Shown one piece after another: positions 33,931-41,305 of a DNA stretch of 54,858 nt. The stretch's first letter is position 1, and every line of letters begins with the position of its first letter. A program made the translations under genes and the position numbers. The stretch is from the NCBI GenBank assembly GCA_021799435.1, contig JAJZAN010000010.1:1-54858 (forward strand). Reading direction: 5' to 3'. A model generated the notes under the pieces. It searched no databases and had not been told where the DNA came from. It saw nothing but the letters and a program-made list of their open reading frames with translations. This stretch comes from Bacillota bacterium. GTDB taxonomy: Bacteria; Bacillota; Sulfobacillia; Sulfobacillales; Sulfobacillaceae.

Positions 33931-34758
33931 ATGGAGAGTCAGATGACGATCTTCGATGTCATTGAAGAGTCTCAGCTTCAAGAGGCCGTGTCCCAAAACC
34001 CCAAACGTTGGGAAGACCTTACTGTATCTGATTATGTCGAAGTGTGGTGGAGCAACGGACTGCATTTTGCTGGGTGGATAGTGGCGGCGCGAAACGACCG
34101 TCACGTTAAAGACCAGTGGGAGATTGAACCGGAGTGGGTTGAACGCCACGGCGTGCGTGAATATCGACGTCCGTGGGCAGAGGTGCAGAAGTTCCAGGGA
34201 ATCCGCTTCATGCATCTAAGTTCCCAAGACCTGAAGTGGCGATGGGTTAGGCATGATGAGGAATACGCCTTGCATCCCACAAGAGATGAACTGGAGGATT
34301 GGTTGAGTCGTCGCCTTGCAACGATTCAACCATCATCAGCCGCTGAAGCCTTTCACGTCGCGCAATCGCTGTGGCCAATATCCATGAGTCACCAAGTCTC
34401 GGATTTGTATTGCCAGGCCATGCTTAACCGATGGCCGGATATCCGGGGGTACTTGGCGGATAAAAAGCTGACGCGCTATCCGCTGCCGAAGACCGCCAAA
34501 GATGAAATCCGAAAGTGTGCGGCCTTCTCGGGAGAGGAGAGACTTGCGGCGCTACGAAAAGTCCACTGGGACATTAAGGAGGGTGCGGCGTGGCATCTTT
34601 CGCTAAGGCACCAAGTCACGGGGAATTACCTGATGCATTGGCTAACCATAGTCGATGACCCCGATTTGTTGGTAAGCGTAGCTGCCTTATTCGGCCACCA
34701 AGTTGGACGTTGCGACCATGGGACGGACTACCGTTTGGAATCCGAAGAGGCGTGCTAG
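33931..34758 (+). CDS. Hypothetical protein, 275 aa
   Basis: Not recognised. It is soluble and Trp-rich. An N-terminal beta region (YVEVWWSNGLHFAGWIVAAR) is followed by a helical domain with HPTRDELEDWLSRRL and many basic residues. The gap before it contains two hairpins, GGCGGC/GCCGCC around the upstream stop and GCCC/GGGC. TTGGAGG ribosome site. No partner is evident. Confidence 0.6.
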   Translation: MESQMTIFDVIEESQLQEAVSQNPKRWEDLTVSDYVEVWWSNGLHFAGWIVAARNDRHVKDQWEIEPEWVERHGVREYRRPWAEVQKFQGIRFMHLSSQDLKWRWVRHDEEYALHPTRDELEDWLSRRLATIQPSSAAEAFHVAQSLWPISMSHQVSDLYCQAMLNRWPDIRGYLADKKLTRYPLPKTAKDEIRKCAAFSGEERLAALRKVHWDIKEGAAWHLSLRHQVTGNYLMHWLTIVDDPDLLVSVAALFGHQVGRCDHGTDYRLESEEAC

Positions 34759-34780
34759 ACAGAAACAGTGCAAGAACTGG

Positions 34781-34809
34781 AACACCGGGGATATCCTCGG
34801 TGTTCTTTT
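34781..34809 (+). terminator. Intrinsic terminator of the 33931 gene
   Basis: Stem AACACCG-GGG / CCT-CGGTGTT followed by CTTTTATTTT. It lies immediately before the promoter of leader copy 3. Confidence 0.85.
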
Positions 34810-34829
34810 ATTTTGCGATTATCTTGTGC

Positions 34830-34835
34830 TATATT
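34830..34835 (+). promoter_or_regulatory. -10 box of leader copy 3
   Basis: TATATT in the context CTTGTGC-TATATT, matching copy 2. The -35 is weak and falls in the T-rich tail of the preceding terminator. Confidence 0.6.
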
Positions 34836-34841
34836 GAACCT

Positions 34842-35014
34842 GTAACCTTCAGATAAACTTCTTTCCTCACGTGCCACCATCGGCACCGGGACGCATTACT
34901 AAGTACGCTTGGTGATGACTTTTACTACTGGCTACGGTCGGTAGGTTTTCCCACATTGAACAACCCCAAAAAACACTCGTACACTCAAACCCTCCAATGG
35001 TGGGCTTTTTTGTG
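34842..35014 (+). ncRNA. Repeated structured leader RNA, copy 3
   Basis: ACTTCTTTCCTC, hairpin 1 GTGCC/GGCAC, GGGACGCAT, hairpin 2 CTAAG-TACG-CTTGG, TGATGACTTTTACTA, a hairpin 3 region (CTAC...GTAG), GGTTTTCC. It closes with a CCCTCC/GGTGGG terminator and TTTTTT, 28 bases before the next ATG. It is the copy closest in sequence to copy 1. Confidence 0.65.
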
Positions 35015-35041
35015 TGCGAAAAAGAAAGGATCTGATGGCCA

Positions 35042-35257
35042 ATGTATATGGTCGCGATGATCATGGGCGCAGAGGCCCAGAAGGTAGCCAAAGACGCGGA
35101 ACCGTTTGGCCCGCGCTTTCCAGCCGATGTGGTCGATAACCTGACGCATTTGGAAATTTGGGCAACAGACTTTAAGGATGCGGGCCCCGATTTCACAGAG
35201 TTTCGTGCGTTCGAGAAAGACACATTACTCAAAAAGCGCCGGATTCAGGGCTTTTAA
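35042..35257 (+). CDS. Small hypothetical protein, 71 aa
   Basis: Helical protein with no known motif (FPADVVDNLTHLEIWATDFK). AAAGGAT lies about nine bases before the ATG at 35042; an out-of-frame ATG at 35035 gives only a short peptide. It follows leader copy 3 directly. Confidence 0.5.
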   Translation: MYMVAMIMGAEAQKVAKDAEPFGPRFPADVVDNLTHLEIWATDFKDAGPDFTEFRAFEKDTLLKKRRIQGF

Positions 35258-35269
35258 CCACCTTGCTAT

Positions 35270-35330
35270 CCGGATAACTATATCCATCGAATGTGTTGGT
35301 GCAACGGCAAAAATTTAAGTATCTGCTGCC
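35270..35330 (+). repeat. Intergenic motif 2, copy A
   Basis: Shares about three quarters of its bases with 36373-36432: a CGGA-AACT-TA-CC-TCGA-TGTGTTGG block followed by GGCAA-AAT-TA and ATC-GCTGCC. It stands upstream of the toxin gene. Confidence 0.5.
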
Positions 35331-35394
35331 CTGCCGTGGGCGCCACCGAACCCAAAAAACACTTATAACCAGCACCTAAGCAACGTTCCTGACG

Positions 35395-35434
35395 ACTCTC
35401 AACCCCACCACATGGGGCCGAGAGTTGTTTGTTT
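35395..35434 (+). terminator. Hairpin upstream of the toxin gene
   Basis: Two-part stem ACTCTC/GAGAGT and CCCC/GGGG followed by TGTTTGTTTG. It lies 70 bp before the toxin start. Confidence 0.6.
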
Positions 35435-35502
35435 GCAACGAACCTAAGTCGTTGCGATTAGATAAGCCAAACGTTGTGGTGACAGGCGGAAGGAAGGTAT
35501 TT

Positions 35503-35919
35503 ATGTTCGTCTGCAAAGATCCAAGCGGCTGTGCTTCTAAGAGCCGCAATTGGGGTGCTACTCCTCAACAAATAGCTGGATTCGCCCAAATTCAACATGC
35601 GTGGAGATCCGTTACGTTTGAGTTGGACCCGCATGTTGTCAAGCGCCAGCGGGAACGTGGAATTAGTCGAGCGGACATTCGGCATGTATTGCTTAATGGC
35701 CGCGTGCTTGAGTTCCACCATCAAAAGGGCCTATATCGAAGGGCTCGCATTATGGGTCGTTTACCTTCAGGTAGACCTCTCCATGTCATCGTCGAGTGGG
35801 GCAACAACACTTATCGCGTAATTACGGCGATGGACCCTGCCTCGCGTCCATGGCAGTGGAACGAGGACTATACGCAACGGCTGCATTGGTGCGTTAAAAA
35901 TCACTCGAGTGAAGACTAG
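35503..35919 (+). CDS. DUF4258-type (RelE-fold) toxin candidate, 138 aa
   Basis: The C-terminal 95 residues match the DUF4258 pattern: FELDPHVVKRQRERGISRAD, then a short loop, LHVIVEWGNNTYRVITAM. DUF4258 proteins commonly pair with YgiT-type zinc-finger antitoxins, exactly as here (next gene, 64 bp downstream). The N-terminal 40 residues contain three cysteines and are unusual for the family. ATG 35503 has GGAAGG upstream. Likely an mRNA-interferase-like toxin (inference from fold and neighbour). Confidence 0.65.
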   Translation: MFVCKDPSGCASKSRNWGATPQQIAGFAQIQHAWRSVTFELDPHVVKRQRERGISRADIRHVLLNGRVLEFHHQKGLYRRARIMGRLPSGRPLHVIVEWGNNTYRVITAMDPASRPWQWNEDYTQRLHWCVKNHSSED

Positions 35920-35929
35920 GGCACGGCTC

Positions 35930-35962
35930 TTGTAAAGACAGTAAATGCAGTATACACTGTCT
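35930..35962 (+). promoter_or_regulatory. Promoter with operator for the antitoxin gene
   Basis: TTGTAA, 17 bp, TACACT. A 7-bp inverted repeat AGACAGT/ACTGTCT overlaps the spacer and -10, fitting autorepression by the RHH-YgiT protein. Confidence 0.55.
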
Positions 35963-35983
35963 CTAACAAGGAGGCGTGCGAAT

Positions 35984-36346
35984 ATGTCCAAACTAATCAA
36001 CATCCGTTTGTCGGAGGAGGACCAAAAGATGATTGAAATCAAGGCGGCGGTATATACCCGAGGGAACGCCAGCGAGTTAATGCGCCAAGCGGTCGCCGCG
36101 TATCGAGAACCATTGCCCGCCAAGCGCTGTGTATGCGGCGGTACGATGGAGCAGGCGCTTGCGGAGCACATTGAGTGGCCCGAAGCGACCTTTGACCACG
36201 TGCCTTGTTACCACTGCGCGAAGTGTGGACGCGATGCAATCGACGAGCCTATCGTAGCGATTATGGAAGAGTATGCCGATAAGAACGCCTCGCTCGATTT
36301 TGCGTCGATCCTACAGCCAGTGTCCAATGCGGCCGCCACCATTTAA
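35984..36346 (+). CDS. RHH plus YgiT-type zinc-finger antitoxin, 120 aa
   Basis: The N-terminal 45 residues look like a ribbon-helix-helix domain (LINIRLSEEDQKMIEIKAAV). The middle has CVCGG and CYHCAKCGRDAID, two CxxC pairs of the YgiT/MqsA zinc finger. The C-terminal tail would contact the toxin. AAGGAGG ribosome site. Paired with the DUF4258 gene upstream. Confidence 0.7.
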   Translation: MSKLINIRLSEEDQKMIEIKAAVYTRGNASELMRQAVAAYREPLPAKRCVCGGTMEQALAEHIEWPEATFDHVPCYHCAKCGRDAIDEPIVAIMEEYADKNASLDFASILQPVSNAAATI

Positions 36347-36372
36347 GTAGGCGGTTGCATCCGTAACAAGTG

Positions 36373-36432
36373 GGCGGACAACTTATACCCGTCGAGTGTG
36401 TTGGGGGGGCAAGAATCTATAGCATCGGCTGC
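36373..36432 (+). repeat. Intergenic motif 2, copy B
   Basis: Second copy of the block at 35270-35330, again in front of a toxin-antitoxin-type gene and followed within 25 bp by a palindromic operator. Confidence 0.5.
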
Positions 36433-36453
36433 CACGTGGCGAAACCTCACTAA

Positions 36454-36472
36454 GTGTGATACTGTATCACAC
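36454..36472 (+). promoter_or_regulatory. Perfect 19-bp palindromic operator
   Basis: GTGTGATACTGTATCACAC, perfect except for the central base, 19 bases before the ATG of the second RHH/zinc-finger gene. A dimeric or tetrameric RHH protein would suit it. Confidence 0.65.
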
Positions 36473-36490
36473 AAAAAAAGAGGGGCATAC

Positions 36491-36874
36491 ATGCCACGGC
36501 GGACAACACAACCCAAAGACACCGTGATCCCGTTGCGAGTCAACAAGGAGGAATGGACAATGGCGCGTCTGAAAGCGGCCGTCTATTTCCGAGGGAACAT
36601 GAGTGCGTTGGTGCGGAAGGCACTGGAGTCCTACCAGGGCCCGTTGCCGGAGATGAAGTGTTTCCATTGTAAGACCCCACTTGTGTACGGCTTTGATGGA
36701 ACGTGTGAGTGGGGCGATGTGACCGTGACGAATGTCCCGGCCATGACATGCCCGAACTGCCGCGATCAAAGTTACGACATGGCGGTAATGGAAGCCCTAG
36801 AAGCGGCTGTTGAAGGTAAGACTGGTCACGTCAATTTCCGCGAGCTGATTGATTTAAGTACCGAAACAGTCTAA
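36491..36874 (+). CDS. RHH plus YgiT-type zinc-finger protein, orphan paralogue, 127 aa
   Basis: Same plan as the antitoxin at 35984: an RHH-like N-terminus (VIPLRVNKEEWTMARLKAAV), the shared YFRGNMSALVRKALESY segment, then CFHCK and CPNCRD zinc pairs. No toxin gene follows. It may be an antitoxin relic, an anti-toxin decoy or an autonomous repressor acting at the palindrome just upstream. Confidence 0.65.
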   Translation: MPRRTTQPKDTVIPLRVNKEEWTMARLKAAVYFRGNMSALVRKALESYQGPLPEMKCFHCKTPLVYGFDGTCEWGDVTVTNVPAMTCPNCRDQSYDMAVMEALEAAVEGKTGHVNFRELIDLSTETV

Positions 36875-36913
36875 GACAACACTTAGACCCATCCGCAACT
36901 ACGGATGACCAAA

Positions 36914-36949
36914 CGCTCCACTCCATACGAGAGGCGGGGCGCTTTTTTG
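36914..36949 (+). terminator. Intrinsic terminator directly upstream of the next gene
   Basis: CGCTCC/GGGGCG stem with TTTTTT. A small ATCCG/CGGAT hairpin precedes it. The next ribosome site starts about ten bases later. Confidence 0.75.
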
Positions 36950-36974
36950 TTGCCTAAAAGGAGGCTGAATTTCT

Positions 36975-37268
36975 ATGTCGACCCTTTCTATCCGCATCCA
37001 CGCATGGATATCTCAGAAACACCCACAGACGCAAGCCGTAAGTCAAGCGGTCACGTGCATTCTGGGTCCGGACCCCGAAGCAGAGCGACAGGCTGTGCGT
37101 GAAGGGTTCACACAGGCGTTGCAATGGAATGCCGCGGGAGGTCAACAGCCAATGCCATCTGATGAGCTGGATTGTTTTCTCAAAACAGCATGGTGGCACG
37201 GCTTTGAGCGTGGGCTCAAGCTGTTGCGCGAGCCACACAACCCATACGCGCCCATAGAGGCGGCGTGA
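36975..37268 (+). CDS. Hypothetical protein, 97 aa
   Basis: Soluble helical protein; HPQTQAVSQAVTCILGPDPE and SDELDCFLKTAWWHGFERGL are the main helices. AAAAGGAGG lies before the ATG. No family recognised. Confidence 0.55.
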   Translation: MSTLSIRIHAWISQKHPQTQAVSQAVTCILGPDPEAERQAVREGFTQALQWNAAGGQQPMPSDELDCFLKTAWWHGFERGLKLLREPHNPYAPIEAA

Positions 37269-37332
37269 CAGCAACGATTCCGAAAACACGCGCTTTGGCG
37301 CGTACGAACTACCTTAAGGAGGGCGATGCCCC

Positions 37333-37713
37333 ATGATTCTCTCGTCCGTTGTGCTTACCTCCATGCTGTATGGTGCTGGAGGCGGCCTGCTGCGACACCT
37401 TATCGCCAATCACGGCATCGCCCTCCCACGCTGGAACAAGGATAGTCGGCGAATTGAGTTGGGCGTGTTCCATGGCATGCTGCTGGGAAGCGGTGCCGGT
37501 TTGGTGTTAGCCTTGAGCGACCATGTATCAATCATCGTACTGGCCGTAATTGGCGGATTTGCTGGCGCCAATCTCCTGACTATCAAGACTCTCGATATGC
37601 TCTCACGCCGCATCATGTATACTATTGCTAAGAGCGGTGCAGAAAACGAGCGAGACTTGACCAAGATTCTGGAGGAGGCCGAGCATGGCGACCATGACGT
37701 TGGAAACTCCTAA
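37333..37713 (+). CDS. Small membrane protein, 126 aa
   Basis: Three hydrophobic segments (about 3-20, 48-65, 66-85) with Gly-rich turns. A charged C-terminal tail, NERDLTKILEEAEHGDHD, overlaps the next gene. AAGGAGGG ribosome site. The arrangement recalls small holin-like or inner-membrane accessory proteins, but I cannot assign one. Confidence 0.55.
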   Translation: MILSSVVLTSMLYGAGGGLLRHLIANHGIALPRWNKDSRRIELGVFHGMLLGSGAGLVLALSDHVSIIVLAVIGGFAGANLLTIKTLDMLSRRIMYTIAKSGAENERDLTKILEEAEHGDHDVGNS

Positions 37714-37906
37714 CGGAGGGATGACGAAAGCCGGAGTGCGGGCTATCTTGCGCGATTTGAAGGCGAAAAGCGCTCGGATCGCCGAGCAAGCCCGTGCAAC
37801 GGCCGAGACCGATGTCATCGAGCTCCTCCGCTTAGAAGGACAAATGGAGATTGTTACGGATCAGATACGGCAGATGATTGACCTCTATCGAAAACTTCCT
37901 GAATAA
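37685..37906 (+). CDS. Small coiled-coil protein, 73 aa
   Basis: After a short N-terminus it is one long amphipathic helix (GVRAILRDLKAKSARIAEQA to MIDLYRKL). It starts 29 bases before the end of the membrane-protein gene, with GAGGAGG in that gene, so the two are coupled. Likely partners. Confidence 0.55.
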   Translation: MATMTLETPNGGMTKAGVRAILRDLKAKSARIAEQARATAETDVIELLRLEGQMEIVTDQIRQMIDLYRKLPE

Positions 37907-37935
37907 CACTCTCTAAACTGAGAGACAACCGAACC

Positions 37936-37970
37936 CACAACCTCTGAGACAGTCGGGGGTTGTGTTTTTT
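37936..37970 (+). terminator. Intrinsic terminator directly upstream of the next gene
   Basis: CACAACC/GGTTGTG stem and TTTTTT. A small CTCTC/GAGAG hairpin precedes it. The next AAGGAGG starts about nine bases later. Confidence 0.85.
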
Positions 37971-37997
37971 ATTGCCAAAAGGAGGCGTAATCAAGAG

Positions 37998-38627
37998 ATG
38001 CCGTACACGCGAGCGTGGAAGCACCCAAGCATTAAAATGATCCATCGCGGGATAACCATCTATCACACCTACATCGACGATATGGAAGACTTCGGTGTGC
38101 GCGAAGGCGTCTACACCCGCGACCCACAATTAGCACGATACGAAGGTCGCGACTTCTCGCTGCGGGAATTCGATAGCCCGTCATCGGTGGGAGACCCAGC
38201 GGATCGAAATCAGCACGACGGCATCTTGCTGTGGCTGATCGATCAAGGGATGCTGGATAGGTACCCGACCGGAGGACTAAGCGTGTGGGACACGTGGAAC
38301 ATCTACGTAGAGTCCATATTCGGCGGTGTGAAAGAGATTCTTGCCGACTCGCTGGTCGAGTGGGCCGAAGCGATGGATAGACCCACGTTTCGCACCTATG
38401 CCGATGTCGATGGCTATCCTCACGGGTTTGTGGCCTTGGGGATTGACCACGGCAATCTATTGGTCTATCCCCGGAGCGACCGCGAAGGCTATTTCGATCT
38501 CACTCGTCCCAACACGTTGCATTGGGCTTCCATTCAAGAGTTGACTGACGGGCTGCGCGCGGCTGCATCGAGTATACGACGGACGGTCGCTGAGCTTGAA
38601 ACCTACTTGGATGCCATTGAGGCCTGA
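37998..38627 (+). CDS. Hypothetical protein, 209 aa
   Basis: Soluble acidic protein of no recognised family. The N-terminal half has beta character (HRGITIYHTYIDDMEDFGVR). The C-terminus is a helix (LRAAASSIRRTVAELETYLD). AAGGAGG ribosome site; ATG 37998 chosen over upstream codons within the terminator tail. Confidence 0.6.
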   Translation: MPYTRAWKHPSIKMIHRGITIYHTYIDDMEDFGVREGVYTRDPQLARYEGRDFSLREFDSPSSVGDPADRNQHDGILLWLIDQGMLDRYPTGGLSVWDTWNIYVESIFGGVKEILADSLVEWAEAMDRPTFRTYADVDGYPHGFVALGIDHGNLLVYPRSDREGYFDLTRPNTLHWASIQELTDGLRAAASSIRRTVAELETYLDAIEA

Positions 38628-38721
38628 AAGATCCTAATCGTGCACGTCGCAAACGACAGAGAGGGGAATTGGCCATTTGGGGACGCCCCTCTATTGTTAT
38701 CCCAATCAGGAGGTGCAATCA

Positions 38722-39147
38722 ATGGACCACTACGAAGCACATGCCGTGTATGCGGGCCAGAGAGAGATGGATGATGACTTATTTGGGATAGTGATATCGA
38801 CCTATACACGAGCTGAAGCCATCGAGGACGGAACGCTGATAGATGTGTCTGATCTAGCGCGAGAGGCCGGATTTCGCTTCCCAGTTGCAGTGACGGCCGC
38901 GGTGTACTATGAGTACCTAACGCCGCCCGCCGAGACGACAGGGCAAGACATCGGTGGGCGCACGTGGGACATGTTGACTGTTCTTCGCGTGAGGGCCAAG
39001 CAAACAGACTTCGACAGACTGCGCTTTACGGTTCTCTTTGAGATGAAAGACGGGGATCCGTTGCGTTCGGTGGAATTTAAGTCCGTCTGTGGGCCGGGTG
39101 ATGCTGGAGAGCCAGTGATTACCATCATGCTTCCCGGCGAGAATTAA
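38722..39147 (+). CDS. DUF6573-like protein, copy 1, 141 aa
   Basis: Features I associate with DUF6573: IVISTYTRAEAIEDGTLIDV, then DLAREAGFRFPVAVTAAVY, a WDMLTVLRVRAK helix and the strongly conserved end PVITIMLPGE. Function is unknown; the family occurs on plasmids and integrative elements. A shorter paralogue is at 41306. AGGAGG precedes the ATG. Confidence 0.7.
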   Translation: MDHYEAHAVYAGQREMDDDLFGIVISTYTRAEAIEDGTLIDVSDLAREAGFRFPVAVTAAVYYEYLTPPAETTGQDIGGRTWDMLTVLRVRAKQTDFDRLRFTVLFEMKDGDPLRSVEFKSVCGPGDAGEPVITIMLPGEN

Positions 39148-39172
39148 CCCAAACGCGAGAAATCGCCTAGCC

Positions 39173-39212
39173 AGGCTCCTCCTTGTGATGTTGGGAGGGC
39201 CTTCTTTCTTTT
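39173..39212 (+). terminator. Intrinsic terminator directly upstream of the DndC-like gene
   Basis: AGGC-CCTCC / GGAGG-GCCT stem, then CTTCTTTCTTTT. A GCGA-GAAA-TCGC mini-hairpin stands just before it. The AAGGAGG site abuts the T-tract. Confidence 0.8.
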
Positions 39213-39229
39213 AAGGAGGATTCCTCAAA

Positions 39230-40705
39230 ATGGACATCGACCAAACAAAAGACCGAATCCGCCAGTTATATTTGGCCGACACCATTCCGTGGGTGGTCGG
39301 CTGGAGCGGCGGCAAGGACAGTACCGTAACACTCCAATTGGTATGGGAAGTCCTTGACGAATTGCCACGAGAACAGCGGCACAAAACCATCCACGTGATA
39401 AGCACGGATACTGGCGTGGAGCAACCATTAGTGGCGGCATGGGCCGAGCATGGCCTCAAGCAAATGACCGCGGTTGCCGGCGACAAGGGATTGCCGTTCA
39501 AGACGCATCGGCTGCATCCGGAGATTAAAGACTCATTTTGGGTCAATCTCATCGGTCGCGGGTACGGTGCGCCTCAACGGGCGTTTCGCTGGTGTACAAA
39601 CCGCGAAAAAGTACGTCCCGCTAATACGTTTATTCAAACGGTGACAGCACAGCACGGCGAAAGCATCGTCGTACTTGGCACCAGAAAAGCGGAAAGCGCC
39701 AACCGCAAACGCACTATGGAGCGGTACGAACAAAAACGCATCCGTGAGTGGCTGAGCCCCAACGGGAGTTTGGGTAACTCATGGGTCTTCTCGCCCATCG
39801 AGGATTGGGAACACGAAGATGTGTGGGAATATCTACTGTCCGTTCCCAATCCGTGGGGCCGCGATAACCGGGATCTCTTCAATCTCTATCGGGACGGCTC
39901 TCCTGACCAAGAATGCCCGGTCGTTCTGGAGGTCACGGTGAAAACACCGAGCTGCGGCCAGAGCCGTTTTGGGTGTTGGACTTGCACAGTCGTGACAACC
40001 GACCGATCTTTGTCGGCCATGGTTGCCAATGACCCAGAGAACGCATGGATGGCTCCACTGGTAGCATTTCGTGATACCCTGGCGGCTTCGGTGCACGACC
40101 GAACCATGCGCGACTTTCGTCGGCAGGACGGTCAAATTAAGCTATATAATGGCCGCCCGAACCTTGGTCCCTACACGAAGTCTACTCGTGAGCGGTTCTT
40201 GCGAGATCTGCTTGAGATGCAGGCGGCTCTTCGGGAGTCGGCGCCACCTGCTTTCCGTGACTGGACACTTATATCGGATGACGAAATCCGAGAGATCCGC
40301 CGAATATGGGTGGAGGACAAGCACGAGTGGGATGACAGGGTTCCCGCAATTTGGGCCGAAACCCGGGGGACTCCATATCCTTACATGAACGACATTCGCC
40401 CAACGGGGTTTGGCGCGGAAGAATGGGCCCTCCTTGATGAAGTGTGTGGGGGAGACCAGTTATTCCGTGAGATGCAAGCAACACTTCTAGATTTGACCAT
40501 GAATCGCAACGGATTGTTCCGAGGAACCAATCTTGATGCGGTCGCCCAAGCCATTCGGCGCAGCTTCTATAGGAACGAAGAAGACGCCGTGGCTTTCGCT
40601 AAGCAACGTGAGCAATTTCTCGGGACAATATCGGACGATGACATCGTTGACGATGCACCACCAGTCGAGCCGCTACGTCCCCAACAGCTTCAGCTGACTT
40701 TTTAA
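39230..40705 (+). CDS. DndC-like sulfurtransferase (orphan), 491 aa
   Basis: The PP-loop WSGGKDSTVTLQLVWEVL and the following HVISTDTGVEQPLV are characteristic of DndC, the ATP-pyrophosphatase of DNA phosphorothioation. FRWCTNREKVRPAN and LGTRKAESANRKRTME follow. A CGQSRFGCWTC cluster near residue 245 would ligate an iron-sulfur cluster. The length fits DndC. No DndA, B, D or E and no Dnd/Ssp restriction genes are in the window, so it either borrows partners from the host or has another substrate. AAGGAGG upstream. Confidence 0.8.
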   Translation: MDIDQTKDRIRQLYLADTIPWVVGWSGGKDSTVTLQLVWEVLDELPREQRHKTIHVISTDTGVEQPLVAAWAEHGLKQMTAVAGDKGLPFKTHRLHPEIKDSFWVNLIGRGYGAPQRAFRWCTNREKVRPANTFIQTVTAQHGESIVVLGTRKAESANRKRTMERYEQKRIREWLSPNGSLGNSWVFSPIEDWEHEDVWEYLLSVPNPWGRDNRDLFNLYRDGSPDQECPVVLEVTVKTPSCGQSRFGCWTCTVVTTDRSLSAMVANDPENAWMAPLVAFRDTLAASVHDRTMRDFRRQDGQIKLYNGRPNLGPYTKSTRERFLRDLLEMQAALRESAPPAFRDWTLISDDEIREIRRIWVEDKHEWDDRVPAIWAETRGTPYPYMNDIRPTGFGAEEWALLDEVCGGDQLFREMQATLLDLTMNRNGLFRGTNLDAVAQAIRRSFYRNEEDAVAFAKQREQFLGTISDDDIVDDAPPVEPLRPQQLQLTF

Positions 40706-40730
40706 CTCGTGAAGAGGGGGATTTAGACAT

Positions 40731-40979
40731 ATGAGTATCGCAGGTCTGAGTATTGGCATTGGGTCGGTGCGTCGGGCGCGGCGGTCGTTGGTCGCCCAGT
40801 ATTTTGCTTGCTTGCAGGAGATGACTCTTCTGGAACAGAACCACGCCGCCCCTGGGGCGATAGCTGAAATTCACAAACTCGCGGAGGAACGTCGGCGTTA
40901 TGAGGACGAACTCACGAGGGAAGAAAGGGATCGCGTCCACGCGGCTTACAGCCGATGGTATTATCGCTTTATCGCCTAA
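40731..40979 (+). CDS. Small helical protein, paralogue 1, 82 aa
   Basis: Two helices; YFACLQEMTLLEQN and YEDELTREERDRVHAAYSRW match YLCLRNMALFELK and WESELTKEEQAKVHAAYHKW of the gene at 41670. Each copy lies near a DUF6573-like gene. Function unknown. Confidence 0.6.
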   Translation: MSIAGLSIGIGSVRRARRSLVAQYFACLQEMTLLEQNHAAPGAIAEIHKLAEERRRYEDELTREERDRVHAAYSRWYYRFIA

Positions 40980-40995
40980 ATCATCAATGAAAAGA

Positions 40996-41028
40996 GCGCC
41001 GTTCCATGAAACTGGGGACGGCGCTTTT
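40996..41028 (+). terminator. Intrinsic terminator
   Basis: GCGCCGT/ACGGCGC stem with TTTT, shortly before the promoter of leader copy 4. Confidence 0.85.
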
Positions 41029-41085
41029 CCGTCTAACGACCGTCCATGGCAACGCGCCGCTTTGCCGTCAAGGTTGGAAATATGG

Positions 41086-41091
41086 TATTCT
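41086..41091 (+). promoter_or_regulatory. -10 box of leader copy 4
   Basis: TATTCT, with TTGCCG 18 bp upstream (41062-41067); aligned with the other copies. Confidence 0.6.
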
Positions 41092-41097
41092 TGCAGT

Positions 41098-41262
41098 GAA
41101 TTCTGCTTAATTTCTTTCCTCTTCGTCACCCGACGCGGAGACGTGTCAGTTAGTACGCTGGCTGACAACCACTACCCAGCTTACGAGCACGGGGCTTCCC
41201 ATCTGTACCAAACCCTAAATAGCGTTATCACAAACGCCCGTTTAGTCGTCGGCGCTTTTTCA
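41098..41262 (+). ncRNA. Repeated structured leader RNA, copy 4
   Basis: The most divergent copy: TTTCTTTCCTC, hairpin 1 CGTC/GACG, GGAGACGTG, hairpin 2 GTCAG...CTGAC around the same TAGTACGCTGG core, AACCACTACC in place of GATGACTxCTACx, then GGCTTCCC. It ends with a GCGCC-like hairpin and TTTTT, 44 bases before the ATG at 41306. The different stems with preserved pairing support a structured RNA. Confidence 0.55.
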
Positions 41263-41305
41263 TTTTGCGCGACTATCTCTCCAAAACCTAAGGAGGCCGC
41301 ATACC

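Noticed and set aside
34842-35014. c-di-GMP-I (GEMM) riboswitch, because of GGGACGCA and a CTACGGT-like segment
   Set aside because: The order and spacing of the GEMM core do not fit, and the other copies do not keep these bases.
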